Of a DNA stretch of 16,513 bases, positions 7,595 through 15,535 are shown one piece after another (position 1 is the first letter of the stretch; each line of letters opens with the position of its first letter). The notes under the pieces are model-generated. The model was not told the origin of the DNA. It was given only the letters and a program-made list of their open reading frames with translations, and did no database searches. A program made the translations under genes and the position numbers. Origin of the DNA: Myxococcota bacterium (GTDB lineage Bacteria; Myxococcota_C; UBA6777); the NCBI GenBank assembly GCA_963169055.1, contig CAUJFU010000348.1, positions 1-16,513 of the forward strand, in the 5' to 3' direction.

Positions 7595-8314
7595 TCACTT
7601 CGTCGGGGTCTCGCCGCTCTCTTCACCAAGGCGCTCCGACCAATCTTCCACCGTTCGCGTTTCTAAACGCCGATTCGCCAAACGCCGCCAACTTTCACTC
7701 AACCAAGGCATCGCACGCAAAGCCTCCAAAGCCTCGGTGTTTTGGGTGTCCACATACAAGATCTGCTGCACCCGCGAGATCGACCACTTGGGAGCAGGAC
7801 GCTTTTCCAAGATCAACGGATCGTCCGCACAAACAAACCCCGCCGTCAAAACGCGATAATACCAACCCGTTCGCCCCGTCGCTTGGACTCTTCGCGCCAT
7901 CTGCTTGTGCGCAAATTGGATGTTGAGCTTAAAACAAGGTTGGCGCGCTTGGCAGACTTGCAAGAAAGCCTCGCCCCAACGCACGATATCTCCCAAACAG
8001 ACCTCCTCTTCTGTCCACCCAAGACTTGAGATATTTTCACCAAACGCTCCGCCCTGCGCCAAAAGATCCGCAGCATGAGGAAGCTCTTCGCGCCATGCTG
8101 CATAGTGATCAAACGCGTACTGAAGCACTGCCTTTTCACGCCCCCCGTGATGCTCGGTGTCCGCTTGCGCATCTCCCTCCAAACCTTCCCATCCCAAGTA
8201 AATACGCCCTTCCACAGGCATCTTACGCATCGCGCTCAGGGTTTCGCTCTCCCTCAAACGCTCGATCTTTCCACACCGTACCGATTGAACCTTTGCTTCT
8301 CTCATCAACGACAT
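7595..8314 (-). CDS. yiiM: MOSC-domain protein, YiiM family
   Basis: The 239-residue product aligns along its length with Escherichia coli YiiM, as I recall that sequence: GLEGDAQAD (44-52), HHGG (55-58), GGAFGEN (88-94), GDIVRWGEAFLQV (108-120) and QARQPCFKLN (122-131), with Cys127 as the likely molybdenum ligand. The C-terminal part (about 190-230) fits the small helical domain found in this family. YiiM proteins carry a molybdenum cofactor and reduce N-hydroxylated bases such as 6-N-hydroxylaminopurine, a detoxification role. The ATG at 8314 is chosen because GGAGAG lies just upstream on the minus strand; Met at 8305 or 8326 is possible. The frame stays open further upstream but only over the transporter gene. 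It is 50 bp downstream of the transporter and probably shares its transcript. Confidence 0.93.
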   Translation of the reverse strand: MSLMREAKVQSVRCGKIERLRESETLSAMRKMPVEGRIYLGWEGLEGDAQADTEHHGGREKAVLQYAFDHYAAWREELPHAADLLAQGGAFGENISSLGWTEEEVCLGDIVRWGEAFLQVCQARQPCFKLNIQFAHKQMARRVQATGRTGWYYRVLTAGFVCADDPLILEKRPAPKWSISRVQQILYVDTQNTEALEALRAMPWLSESWRRLANRRLETRTVEDWSERLGEESGETPTK

Positions 8315-8364
8315 CGCTCTCTCCATTCTACGCCATCTCTGGCAACTTCTGCCTATATCGAACC

Positions 8365-9852
8365 CTACGAAGCGCTCGGCTCCTTTGGGCCGCCTGCTAT
8401 CGGTGCCTCTGGTTGGTGGCTTTGGAGATTCCATGTAATCGCCAACAACAAGGTCGCCAATACACCGCAAGCCAGAATCAAATAGATCACATTCAGCCAA
8501 GCCGCTTCGACCCCCAACGTAGCTTGTTGATGCTTCAACAAGGACCCGAATCCTTTGGCTTGAACCGTTCGGCCAATATAACCAAACAAGCCGATAAATC
8601 CTGCCGCTGCACCGATCGCTTTTTTGGACGTCAGATCCAACGCAAGGATCACGATCAGGTTGATGACGGGATAAATAAAGAAGCCAATCGTCGCAAGCAT
8701 CGCCATATCCAACCAAAGATAACCGGGCGGGGTAAACACCATCACCACAAACGCCCCAATAATCGGGAACATACACAATGTCGCAATCATCCCGCGCCGC
8801 CCGCCCATCCGATCCGACAACCATCCCAACAAGATCGTCGAGGGAATCCCCCCAAATTCCAGCACCAAAATCGCCACACCGCCGCTCGCCAACGTCGCTT
8901 GTTTGACTTCCCGAAGATACATCGGACCCCAATCCAACATACAATAACGAGCAATGTACGCAAAAAAATTCGCAAACGCCAACAGCCACACGTATTTGTT
9001 TGTTAGCACATAGTCAAATAAGATCTCTCGAAAACCAAGCTCTCGCTCTTCTTGTTTTTCGCTTTCCATTTCAGCAATTTCTTTGTTTCCTTGTTCAATA
9101 CTTTCTCTTATATTTTCGTCTGCATTTTCGGTCTTTTCTTGCAAGCTTTTTTCTTTATCAAATGCGGCGCGCTTTTTCAACGCCTCGTATTCTTCGATCG
9201 GAGGGAGCCCCACCGATTGCGGCGTATCACAAAGCCGCCAAAACAGATACACCGCCCCGACCATCGACAACAACCCCGGGACCACAAAGGCATATTGCCA
9301 TCCTCCGTAGGTCGTCACAGCCCACGCCGCCAACATCCCCGCGATACCACCCCCAACGTTGTGCGACGTATTCCACACGCTAAACATCAAACCGCGCTCA
9401 GACTTGGTGAACCAATGCCCCATGCTACGACCACACGGCGGCCACCCCATCCCCTGAATAAACCCATTCAACGACCACAAAAACAGGTGCATCTCATAAC
9501 TGGCCACACCACCAAACAACAGATTGCAAAGAGCCGTCAAAAATAGCCCCACCGCCATAAACACACGGGGATTGCTGCGATCTGACAATGTCCCCATCAC
9601 AAACTTGCCGACACCATAGCTAATCGCCGATATCGCAAGAATATTTCCGATCATCGCGTGATCGTAATGCAGGGCGTGTTCGATATCTTTGGCGACCACA
9701 GAAAGATTATTTCGGACTAGATAAAAGACTCCATAACCAAGAAACGTCGACTCCATCACGCTCCAACGATAGCGCGGATACAGACGAGCAGCTTCCCGAT
9801 CAGGAAGTCGAGGGATCGCAGGCGCAGGGCGAAAAGGGTTTTTGAATGGCAT
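8365..9852 (-). CDS. OPA-family MFS antiporter, GlpT/UhpT-like
   Basis: This 495-residue protein has about 12 membrane helices and belongs to the organophosphate:phosphate antiporter family. Matching signatures are YLVRNNL (44-50, the Arg that binds substrate phosphate in GlpT), GMGWPPCGRSMGHWF (134-148), DTPQSVGLPPIEEY (209-222) and ARYCMLDWGPMYL (301-313, second substrate Arg at 302). It probably exchanges cytoplasmic phosphate for a sugar phosphate or glycerol-3-phosphate; the sequence does not fix which. The central cytoplasmic loop (222-281) is highly charged, coiled-coil-like and some 25 residues longer than in GlpT. The ATG at 9852 is preferred to an upstream GTG at 9918, though its ribosome site is only purine-rich. 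A weak promoter-like TTGTGG-17-TACAAA lies upstream on the minus strand. Confidence 0.9.
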   Translation of the reverse strand: MPFKNPFRPAPAIPRLPDREAARLYPRYRWSVMESTFLGYGVFYLVRNNLSVVAKDIEHALHYDHAMIGNILAISAISYGVGKFVMGTLSDRSNPRVFMAVGLFLTALCNLLFGGVASYEMHLFLWSLNGFIQGMGWPPCGRSMGHWFTKSERGLMFSVWNTSHNVGGGIAGMLAAWAVTTYGGWQYAFVVPGLLSMVGAVYLFWRLCDTPQSVGLPPIEEYEALKKRAAFDKEKSLQEKTENADENIRESIEQGNKEIAEMESEKQEERELGFREILFDYVLTNKYVWLLAFANFFAYIARYCMLDWGPMYLREVKQATLASGGVAILVLEFGGIPSTILLGWLSDRMGGRRGMIATLCMFPIIGAFVVMVFTPPGYLWLDMAMLATIGFFIYPVINLIVILALDLTSKKAIGAAAGFIGLFGYIGRTVQAKGFGSLLKHQQATLGVEAAWLNVIYLILACGVLATLLLAITWNLQSHQPEAPIAGGPKEPSAS

Positions 9853-9945
9853 CTTTCTTCTTTCTCGCTGAATGATATGAGATTTATGTGATTTGTTTTG
9901 TAGAGCGTTGCCCCGCACCCCACAAGCGACGTTCGCCCCTTGCCC

Positions 9946-11172
9946 CTACTCTGTGAAGTAAGCTTCGGCCACGGCTCCCGCCACCACGGCCACGAGAAAC
10001 AAGCCGAACATCCACCCCTCGGTCAACATCCCAAAGCGATAAAGCAGCGTCCCTCCTCCCACCCCTACCGCAAAAGACGTCCCCCACTGCACCAACCCTT
10101 TGATCCAGACAGCCGTTCCTTTCTTCGTAATCTCTAACACCGTCGTCACTGTGGATGGAAGCGCAGCCAACAATTTCTCTTTGTCTTTTTCGTCCATCGC
10201 TCCTGTCAGTTCAAGCCGTTGCAATCCCCGAAGCTGCGGCAACACACGCGAAAGTGTTTTTGATATCTCGGTTCCCTCAAAAGAAAACTCTGTCAGCGCT
10301 TGCATCGGCTCCAAAAAAAGCCAATCGACAGGTTGTTCTGGATCGAAGAAAACCACCTGAAGACGCCGCAGATTGGGCATTGTAGCACAGCCTTCAAGAG
10401 TGCCTTTTTTCCAATCGCAAGAGTCCAACGTCAAATGCTCAATCGATTCACAACGTGCGATATCCGCCATCTGAGCCGCGTCTAACAAATAACTACGCAA
10501 AGAAAGCGTTTGCAATCCACGCATCTTGCGCAAGAACGACAGCCCTCCCTCAAACGAGAGATCATGGGCTTCCCCGCTATAATCAAAAGAAAGGCTCTGG
10601 AGTTGAGACAGCGATTCGATGCTCAACACCACTTCTTCGACCATCCAGTCGTTGATTTCGAGGAAAAGTTCGCGGAGCCCTTGCATCCGAGGCAGCAGCC
10701 GCACGATATCCGCATCCACACCATCGGATTCTTCGAGGAAAAAAGCTTCCAGATGTTTCATCTCAGCCAGCGGCGCAAATTTCTCTTTTGAAAGGTTCGC
10801 GTATCCAACATGAACCTTTCGCAAAGAAGAAATCTCAGAAATCTCTTCAAAGTGTTCAACCATCAATCCATCATCATCATCATAAACACCGAGTTCTTTT
10901 AGCGAGCTACACGCTTTTAAAGCAGAAAAAATGCCTGACTTTTGTGCGCCTTCAAGCCAAAAATTGATCCGCTCGACACCTTCCACAGCCCTCAAGATCT
11001 CTTGAATCTGTTCAACACGGGGCTGCGCGATCTCGATATCAAGAAACGTCACGGGTTCTTGCGGTGGCACAGGCTGCGCTTGCTGACCCACGCGCTCTTT
11101 GTCATCGCTGACGGTTGTATAGCCGTCATCGACAGGCCACCAAAAGAGCAGGCTTTCGTTTTCGCTCAACAC
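9946..11172 (-). CDS. Leucine-rich-repeat protein with a C-terminal membrane anchor
   Basis: The product has 408 residues from a GTG at 11172, chosen for the AAAGGA six nt upstream; a TTG at 11193 would add seven residues. There is no signal peptide. From about residue 70 to 345 there are around nine or ten leucine-rich repeats, for example LRKVHVGYANLS, LRELFLEIND, LQSLSFDYS, LQTLSLRSYLL, IEHLTLDS, LRRLQVVFF and LQRLELTG. The C-terminus carries two hydrophobic segments, about 360-380 and 386-406, so the repeats probably face the cytoplasm from a tail-anchored position. LRRs usually bind proteins. The partner is unknown. It follows the LysM/peptidase gene by 72 bp on the same strand and precedes the transporter by 93 bp, so it may be co-expressed with either. 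Confidence 0.85.
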   Translation of the reverse strand: MLSENESLLFWWPVDDGYTTVSDDKERVGQQAQPVPPQEPVTFLDIEIAQPRVEQIQEILRAVEGVERINFWLEGAQKSGIFSALKACSSLKELGVYDDDDGLMVEHFEEISEISSLRKVHVGYANLSKEKFAPLAEMKHLEAFFLEESDGVDADIVRLLPRMQGLRELFLEINDWMVEEVVLSIESLSQLQSLSFDYSGEAHDLSFEGGLSFLRKMRGLQTLSLRSYLLDAAQMADIARCESIEHLTLDSCDWKKGTLEGCATMPNLRRLQVVFFDPEQPVDWLFLEPMQALTEFSFEGTEISKTLSRVLPQLRGLQRLELTGAMDEKDKEKLLAALPSTVTTVLEITKKGTAVWIKGLVQWGTSFAVGVGGGTLLYRFGMLTEGWMFGLFLVAVVAGAVAEAYFTE

Positions 11173-11195
11173 AAGACTTCCTTTCCGCGCCAAAG

Positions 11196-11242
11196 CGCTC
11201 GATCAAATCAACACTTTTTTTATAAAATCGAAGGATCGAGCG
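11196..11242. repeat. 9-bp inverted repeat flanking an AT-rich spacer
   Basis: CGCTCGATC (11196-11204) and GATCGAGCG (11234-11242) are perfect complements separated by 29 bp. The spacer contains the palindrome TTTTATAAAA (11217-11226). It fills most of the gap between the LysM gene stop and the LRR gene start. There is no T-run after the second arm in either direction, so it is not a standard terminator; it could be a long-looped attenuator, an operator pair or a promoter region. Confidence 0.45.
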
Positions 11243-11244
11243 TG

Positions 11245-14013
11245 TTAAGCACCATGCGAAACGATCAAGGAGCCCCATTGGCCTTCAAGGGCGGTGAGCA
11301 TTTGCTCGCGTGTCACTTCGATGGTTCCGCCTTTGACGAGCGGATCACCCACGATGTATCCACCGTTTGCGGTGCGGCCAAGCACTGTGGCAAAATGACC
11401 GCGAGGATCGCCCGAGTTGATGTAGTTGTCTGTGGCGGCGTCGTAGGTGTTTTGCGAAGAACCCCACGCTTGGTAGGTGGTGTTGCTTCCAAGGATGATG
11501 GGATTTCCGTTGGCAAGGGCTTGATCGAGCTGGTTCAGTTGGGCTTGGGTGGTTTGGTCGCTCGAAAGCCAAGTGACCGTCGCTCCATGGGCTTCTAGGC
11601 CATTTTTGAGTTGAGAAGAAGTAAGAAGCTGAGATTGCGCAGTATCCCAACCAAGGATCGCGTCGCGCATCGCGTCGATATGGAGATGAGCATCCGAAGC
11701 ATTGGGGCGTTGCGTGATCCCGAGCGCGTTGAGCGCCATCAGCGAAGCTGTTGGGCCGCAATCGTTATAACCAAAGGGGATATCCGAACCACCGGGCGGA
11801 TCGTTATAGGTATTTGGCCCCCATTGCGTCAGAAAGAATGAGTTGGCTTGTGCGGTGGTCGAGGGCAAGTTGTGGTTAAGAATCGGCGGAGTGACGGGAA
11901 GTGTGCTGACGTTGGAGGGTGGGGGGACGCTTCCGTTGGGCAGGGTAAGAACTTGGCCGACTTGGATCTGGTTGGGATTGGCGATGCCGTTGGCCTGTTG
12001 AAGCGCAGGAACGGTGGTGCCGAAGCGTTGGGCGATCCCAAACAGCGTATCACCCGAACGAACGGTGTATGCTCCAGCGGTTGGCGGCGGTGGAGCGGGC
12101 GTTGTAGAAGTGACGGGAGGCGTCGTAGTGGTTTGTTGGTTCGGGATAACGAGTGTCTGGCCGACTTGGATGCGGTCGGGGTTGGCGATACCGTTGGCTT
12201 GTTGAAGCGCAGCCACCGTGGTTCCGAAGCGTTGGGCGATTCGCCCAAGGGTGTCGCCTTGTTGGACGGTATAAGTGCTCCCTTGCGAAGAATTGGGCGT
12301 AGTCGGCGCAGTCGGCGCGGTAGCGGGCGGGGCCATGTTGGGGAGGTTGTTGAAATAGCTGTTGATCTGATCGACGCGCTGCTGTGGGAGAGTGGAGTCG
12401 TTTCGTTGGACGCGGACGCGCTCGAAAGCCGCGATGATCTGTTCTTCGGAGACTTGTCCCGGGGCAGGGTTTCCAAGCTGTCGCAGGGCTTCTTGGAAGG
12501 CTGGGCCGACATAGGCCGGTCGGTTGATGTGGTAATCCAAGACTTGAGCAAGTCCTTGTCCCGAAGAGACATAATCGCCGATGGTGTAGCCGTTGTTGGT
12601 ACGGATCGATTGGATCTGATCGAGGCGATCTTTGGCGAGTCCCCACTGGGCTTGTTGCATGGCATCGGAGTTTCGGGCGTTATAGAAGATGCGCTCCATC
12701 TTGTCGACTTCTTGTTGGCTGCTGAGCAAGACTTGTCCGACATTTTCGGCATTGACCACTTGCCCGTTGTAGCTCAACACGTTCCCGCTGGGGCCGCGCT
12801 GCACGTCAAAACCATATTTTCCGAAATATTGTTGAAACTCATTCGGATTGATCTCTTTCATTTTTCCGAGAAGGTTTTGCATCTCGTAGCGCGCCGTCCA
12901 CTGAAACATCCCGTAAGAGATCGCGCCAGAGTCGTATGTATTGATCGCATCCATACGACCCTCGTTGTTGGTAGGAGCGAGAGCGGCGTGCATCTGTTGT
13001 TCGGTCATTCCAAGCGCAGGCCCAAAGCGTTCGAAGGCCACCCGAGGATCCATCGTCCCGCCATAATAGGTGCCGTTGACGCCAAAAGTATTGTTGTAAA
13101 AGGTTCGACCGGGCGGGCGGGGAAGATCGAACGGATTGTCGGGAGTTTGGACGTTGCTCGTCGAAGAAACGGGCGTTGTGATGGGCGTTGTGATGGGCGT
13201 TGTGGTGGGCGTTGTGACGGGTGTCGTGGGTGCGGTGTTTGTAGGCGCGGTAGGTTGGGGAGGTTGTGGGAAGGCGGAAGGTGCGGCGGGAGGTGCAGGA
13301 GTGGGAGACGCACCTGCGGGGATATTTAGCGATTCACCCGCACGGATCAGGTTGGGATTTCCGCCAAGTTGGGGGTTGGCAGCGAGCATGGTATTCACAT
13401 CGGTGCCGTATTTGAGGGCGATCCGAAAGAGATTTTCGCCTTGTTGGACAGTGTGGGTCGATGGATTGGAGCCTGTTTGTGGGAGGGCGAGGACTTGCCC
13501 AGCGCGGATCAGGTTGGGATTGCCGTTGAGAGAAGGGTTGGCGAGCAAAAGCTGATCGACAGAGGTGTTGTACAACTGCGCGATCCGTCCGAGGGTTTCG
13601 CCGCGAGCAACGGTGTGGTTTGTGGGTGCCCCGCCCCCGCCCATTCCCTCGGAAGAAAGGGCGTTTGGAGCAGATGCCGCAGTAGCGTTTGTGGGGGCTA
13701 CGGCGCGGCTGGAGGTTCCCATGCCGCCCAAGCCGAGCCAAAGGGCATTTTGCAACGAGGCTTTTTCTTCAGGAGCGATCGAGCGTTGGTACGGAGCCGT
13801 TGGGTTGGCCTGTTGAGGAGCGCGTGGACGTGAGCGCGTGGCGACAAAGCCGCTGTCTTGGGGCTGGTTTGATGTAGGAGAGGTTCCTTGAGCAGACGTT
13901 GAGGTCGAGGTGCTTTGGGTTGAAGCGGTGGAGGCGGTCGATGAGGCATTGGAGGGCGAAGGGGCAGGTTTGGGGGCGGGCGGGGCTTTGGGTTTGTCGT
14001 CGATACGGCTCAT
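11245..14013 (-). CDS. LysM / lysozyme-like / C39-peptidase multidomain protein
   Basis: This 922-residue protein starts at an ATG with AGGAGA upstream on the minus strand. Order: a Ser/Thr/Pro-rich tail (1-110); LysM 1 (133-178) and 2 (187-232); a Thr/Pro linker (233-300); a 250-residue central domain (303-557) with [15 protein letters not shown] and ISYGMFQW, resembling muramidase or chitosanase folds, candidate acids Glu351, Asp355 and Asp361; LysM 3 (581-624) and 4 (649-692); and a C39-like cysteine peptidase (about 725-922) with Cys752 in YNDCGPTAS, His873 in GHFATVLGR and Asp890 in VGDPL. It should bind peptidoglycan and cut glycan and perhaps peptide. There is no Sec or Tat signal, which is odd for a wall enzyme; delivery by an injection system or lysis is inferred. 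It heads a four-gene minus-strand run and diverges from the sirtuin. Confidence 0.88.
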   Translation of the reverse strand: MSRIDDKPKAPPAPKPAPSPSNASSTASTASTQSTSTSTSAQGTSPTSNQPQDSGFVATRSRPRAPQQANPTAPYQRSIAPEEKASLQNALWLGLGGMGTSSRAVAPTNATAASAPNALSSEGMGGGGAPTNHTVARGETLGRIAQLYNTSVDQLLLANPSLNGNPNLIRAGQVLALPQTGSNPSTHTVQQGENLFRIALKYGTDVNTMLAANPQLGGNPNLIRAGESLNIPAGASPTPAPPAAPSAFPQPPQPTAPTNTAPTTPVTTPTTTPITTPITTPVSSTSNVQTPDNPFDLPRPPGRTFYNNTFGVNGTYYGGTMDPRVAFERFGPALGMTEQQMHAALAPTNNEGRMDAINTYDSGAISYGMFQWTARYEMQNLLGKMKEINPNEFQQYFGKYGFDVQRGPSGNVLSYNGQVVNAENVGQVLLSSQQEVDKMERIFYNARNSDAMQQAQWGLAKDRLDQIQSIRTNNGYTIGDYVSSGQGLAQVLDYHINRPAYVGPAFQEALRQLGNPAPGQVSEEQIIAAFERVRVQRNDSTLPQQRVDQINSYFNNLPNMAPPATAPTAPTTPNSSQGSTYTVQQGDTLGRIAQRFGTTVAALQQANGIANPDRIQVGQTLVIPNQQTTTTPPVTSTTPAPPPPTAGAYTVRSGDTLFGIAQRFGTTVPALQQANGIANPNQIQVGQVLTLPNGSVPPPSNVSTLPVTPPILNHNLPSTTAQANSFFLTQWGPNTYNDPPGGSDIPFGYNDCGPTASLMALNALGITQRPNASDAHLHIDAMRDAILGWDTAQSQLLTSSQLKNGLEAHGATVTWLSSDQTTQAQLNQLDQALANGNPIILGSNTTYQAWGSSQNTYDAATDNYINSGDPRGHFATVLGRTANGGYIVGDPLVKGGTIEVTREQMLTALEGQWGSLIVSHGA
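11952..12240 (-). repeat. Duplicated LysM coding segments
   Basis: About 85 bp at 11952-12036 recurs at 12157-12240 with only scattered changes, encoding the fourth and third LysM modules respectively. Both read almost identically in protein ([20 protein letters not shown]), so this is a recent internal duplication compared with the more different first pair. Confidence 0.8.
13171..13230 (-). repeat. 12-bp tandem repeat in the Thr/Pro linker
   Basis: GGGCGTTGTGAT occurs at 13171, 13183, 13195 and 13207 with last-two-base changes, and a degenerate fifth unit starts at 13219. It encodes a four-residue repeat, TTPI or TTPV, in the linker between LysM 2 and the lysozyme-like domain. The unit is in frame, so copy-number change would only vary linker length. 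Confidence 0.85.
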
Positions 14014-14150
14014 AGAGGATTCTCCTGTTCGGGGTGGATGGATAAAAAGCGAGGGCCTCAGAGGAAGATCAAAGCAGCGAAGCTTTGCCAAGTGACGAAA
14101 AAAAAAGAGGATAGCAGCGAGATCTGCGAACCGTCAAGACACTCGTCTCG

Positions 14151-14180
14151 TTGTCGGATGCCTAACACAGATCGTAGGAT
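14151..14180 (+). promoter_or_regulatory. Possible sirtuin gene promoter
   Basis: TTGTCG (14151-14156) and TAGGAT (14175-14180) are separated by 18 bp, each matching the consensus at four of six positions. It lies in the 212-bp divergent region between the LysM gene and the sirtuin gene. The same region also has a 6-bp hairpin CAAAGC/GCTTTG (14070-14087) next to an A-run, of unclear role. Confidence 0.3.
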
Positions 14181-14225
14181 ACAAAGACAACCTATGCCTC
14201 AACACCCAACGAAAAGGAAACCACG

Positions 14226-15059
14226 ATGGACACACATACGATTGAACAAGCCGCCCAAGCAATCGCGCAAGCCGACGGGATGTTGATCGCAACAGGCGCA
14301 GGCATGGGCGTAGACTCAGGATTGCCCGACTTTCGCGGCGATCAAGGCTTTTGGAAAGCCTATCCACCCTTTGCAAAACTAGGTCTGTCCTTTGTGGACT
14401 TGGCGAATCCTCGGTGGTTTTGGAGCGATCCACGCATGGCATGGGGTTTTTATGGGCATCGGATGCACTTGTACCGCGACACCGTTCCCCACGCAGGATT
14501 TGGGATCTTGAAGCGCTGGGCCGAAAAAATGCCCGCAGGAGCGTTTGTCTTTACATCCAACATCGACGGACAGTTCCAAAAAGCCGGATTCTCCGAAGAT
14601 TATCTTGTCGAGTGTCATGGTTCGATCCATCGTCTCCAATGCGTCACGCCTTGCCATCATGATCTCTGGAGCGCCGAAAAGACCGAAGTGATCGTCGATC
14701 AAAGCACCTTTCGTGCAGAGATGCCCTTGCCGACGTGTCCACACTGCGGACAATTGGCCCGCCCCAATGTCCTGATGTTCGGAGATGGCGGATGGATCGA
14801 GGATCGCAGTATGGCCCAAGAACAACGCATGGTGCGATGGCTGAACGAGATGCGTGGAAAGAAACTGGCGATCGTTGAATGTGGCGCTGGTGGGGCCATT
14901 CCGACGGTTCGGATAACTTGCCAAACCGCCATGAACACTCACAATGGCACACTGATCCGCATCAATCCACGCGAATCAGAAGGGCCACGCGGCACCCTCT
15001 CCTTTGCAACGGGCGCACTCGTCGGACTCACGGCCATCGACGAAGCCCTGCCGAGATAA
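14226..15059 (+). CDS. SIR2-family NAD-dependent deacylase
   Basis: This 277-residue protein has the sirtuin set: NAD-binding GAGMGVDSGLPDFRG (24-38), TSNID (110-114), catalytic His131 in HGS, a zinc site from Cys139, Cys143, Cys171 and Cys174, and the late NAD contacts ECGAG (218-222) and INPRE (246-250). Family members remove acyl groups from lysines using NAD. The first motif reads GMGVDSG where classical sirtuins have GISVSAG or similar, and RPNVLMFGDGGW replaces the usual RPxVVxFGE, so it belongs to a divergent bacterial branch whose targets are not known. The ATG follows AAAGGAAA (14213-14220). It stands alone, diverging from the LysM gene, with a long repeat-bearing gap downstream. Confidence 0.92.
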   Translation: MDTHTIEQAAQAIAQADGMLIATGAGMGVDSGLPDFRGDQGFWKAYPPFAKLGLSFVDLANPRWFWSDPRMAWGFYGHRMHLYRDTVPHAGFGILKRWAEKMPAGAFVFTSNIDGQFQKAGFSEDYLVECHGSIHRLQCVTPCHHDLWSAEKTEVIVDQSTFRAEMPLPTCPHCGQLARPNVLMFGDGGWIEDRSMAQEQRMVRWLNEMRGKKLAIVECGAGGAIPTVRITCQTAMNTHNGTLIRINPRESEGPRGTLSFATGALVGLTAIDEALPR

Positions 15060-15535
15060 GCCCTTCGTTGAGATATCGCACTTGATCGCGGGGCCCTATG
15101 GCGGATAGATCCCCTCACGTCTGTGCAGAGTTGACTCGCCACAAACCCCGCGCTCCCCGAGCCTATGGCAGATAGAGACTCTCGCGCCTCGTTCAAGAAT
15201 ATTTTCTGCATAACAGTCCAGTATTGACAATTTTCTGCGCCGTATGCTACCCAACAAAACACCACAGCGGCACCCAGCAAAAACGAAGTCACTCAAAAAA
15301 TGACTCGCTCCAAGCGCAAAAACGTTCTTTTTGTGTTGCCGATCAAGCGAGTTGTCTTCCGCCCATGATCGAACATCCACATCCCACACCCCAACGATCC
15401 CCACAGCGACAAACACGCTCACCACCCGTCATCGAAAGCATCAAAAGCATCGAAAGCATCGAAAGCATCGAAAGCATCGAAAGCATCGAAAGCATCGAAA
15501 GCATCGAAAGCATCGAAAGTACCAAAGGAGTTCCT
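15060..15535 (+). other. Intergenic region with several repeats
   Basis: No convincing gene is seen in these 476 bp. CCTATGGCRGATAGA occurs at 15095-15109 and 15162-15176; ATTTTCTGC occurs at 15201-15209 and 15230-15238. A perfect TTGACA (15224-15229) has only poor -10 candidates (TATGCT at 15243 is too close). An ACTCGCT/AGCGAGT pair (15303 and 15346) encloses a CAAAAA/TTTTTG hairpin. The region ends in the 9-bp repeat array. Confidence 0.6.
15431..15520 (+). repeat. 9-bp tandem repeat array, ten copies, before a ribosome binding site
   Basis: Ten consecutive units of ATCGAAAGC fill 15431-15520. The second unit reads ATCAAAAGC and the last ATCGAAAGT; the rest are identical. The array ends 3 bp before AAAGGAG (15524-15530) and 15 bp before the ATG of the Cys-rich protein, so it lies in that gene's leader or promoter. 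There are no spacers, so it is not a CRISPR array. Confidence 0.95.

Noticed and set aside
8316-8989. N-terminal extension of the MOSC protein into the transporter gene
   Set aside because: Family length and the GGAG ahead of 8314 support the short form; the extension is a shadow of the transporter.
11848-13329. Forward frame of 493 codons opposite the LysM gene
   Set aside because: Arg/Gly/Val-rich, no domain, and it covers a gene with clear LysM motifs.
15431-15520. CRISPR array
   Set aside because: Units are 9 bp, contiguous and without spacers; no cas genes nearby.
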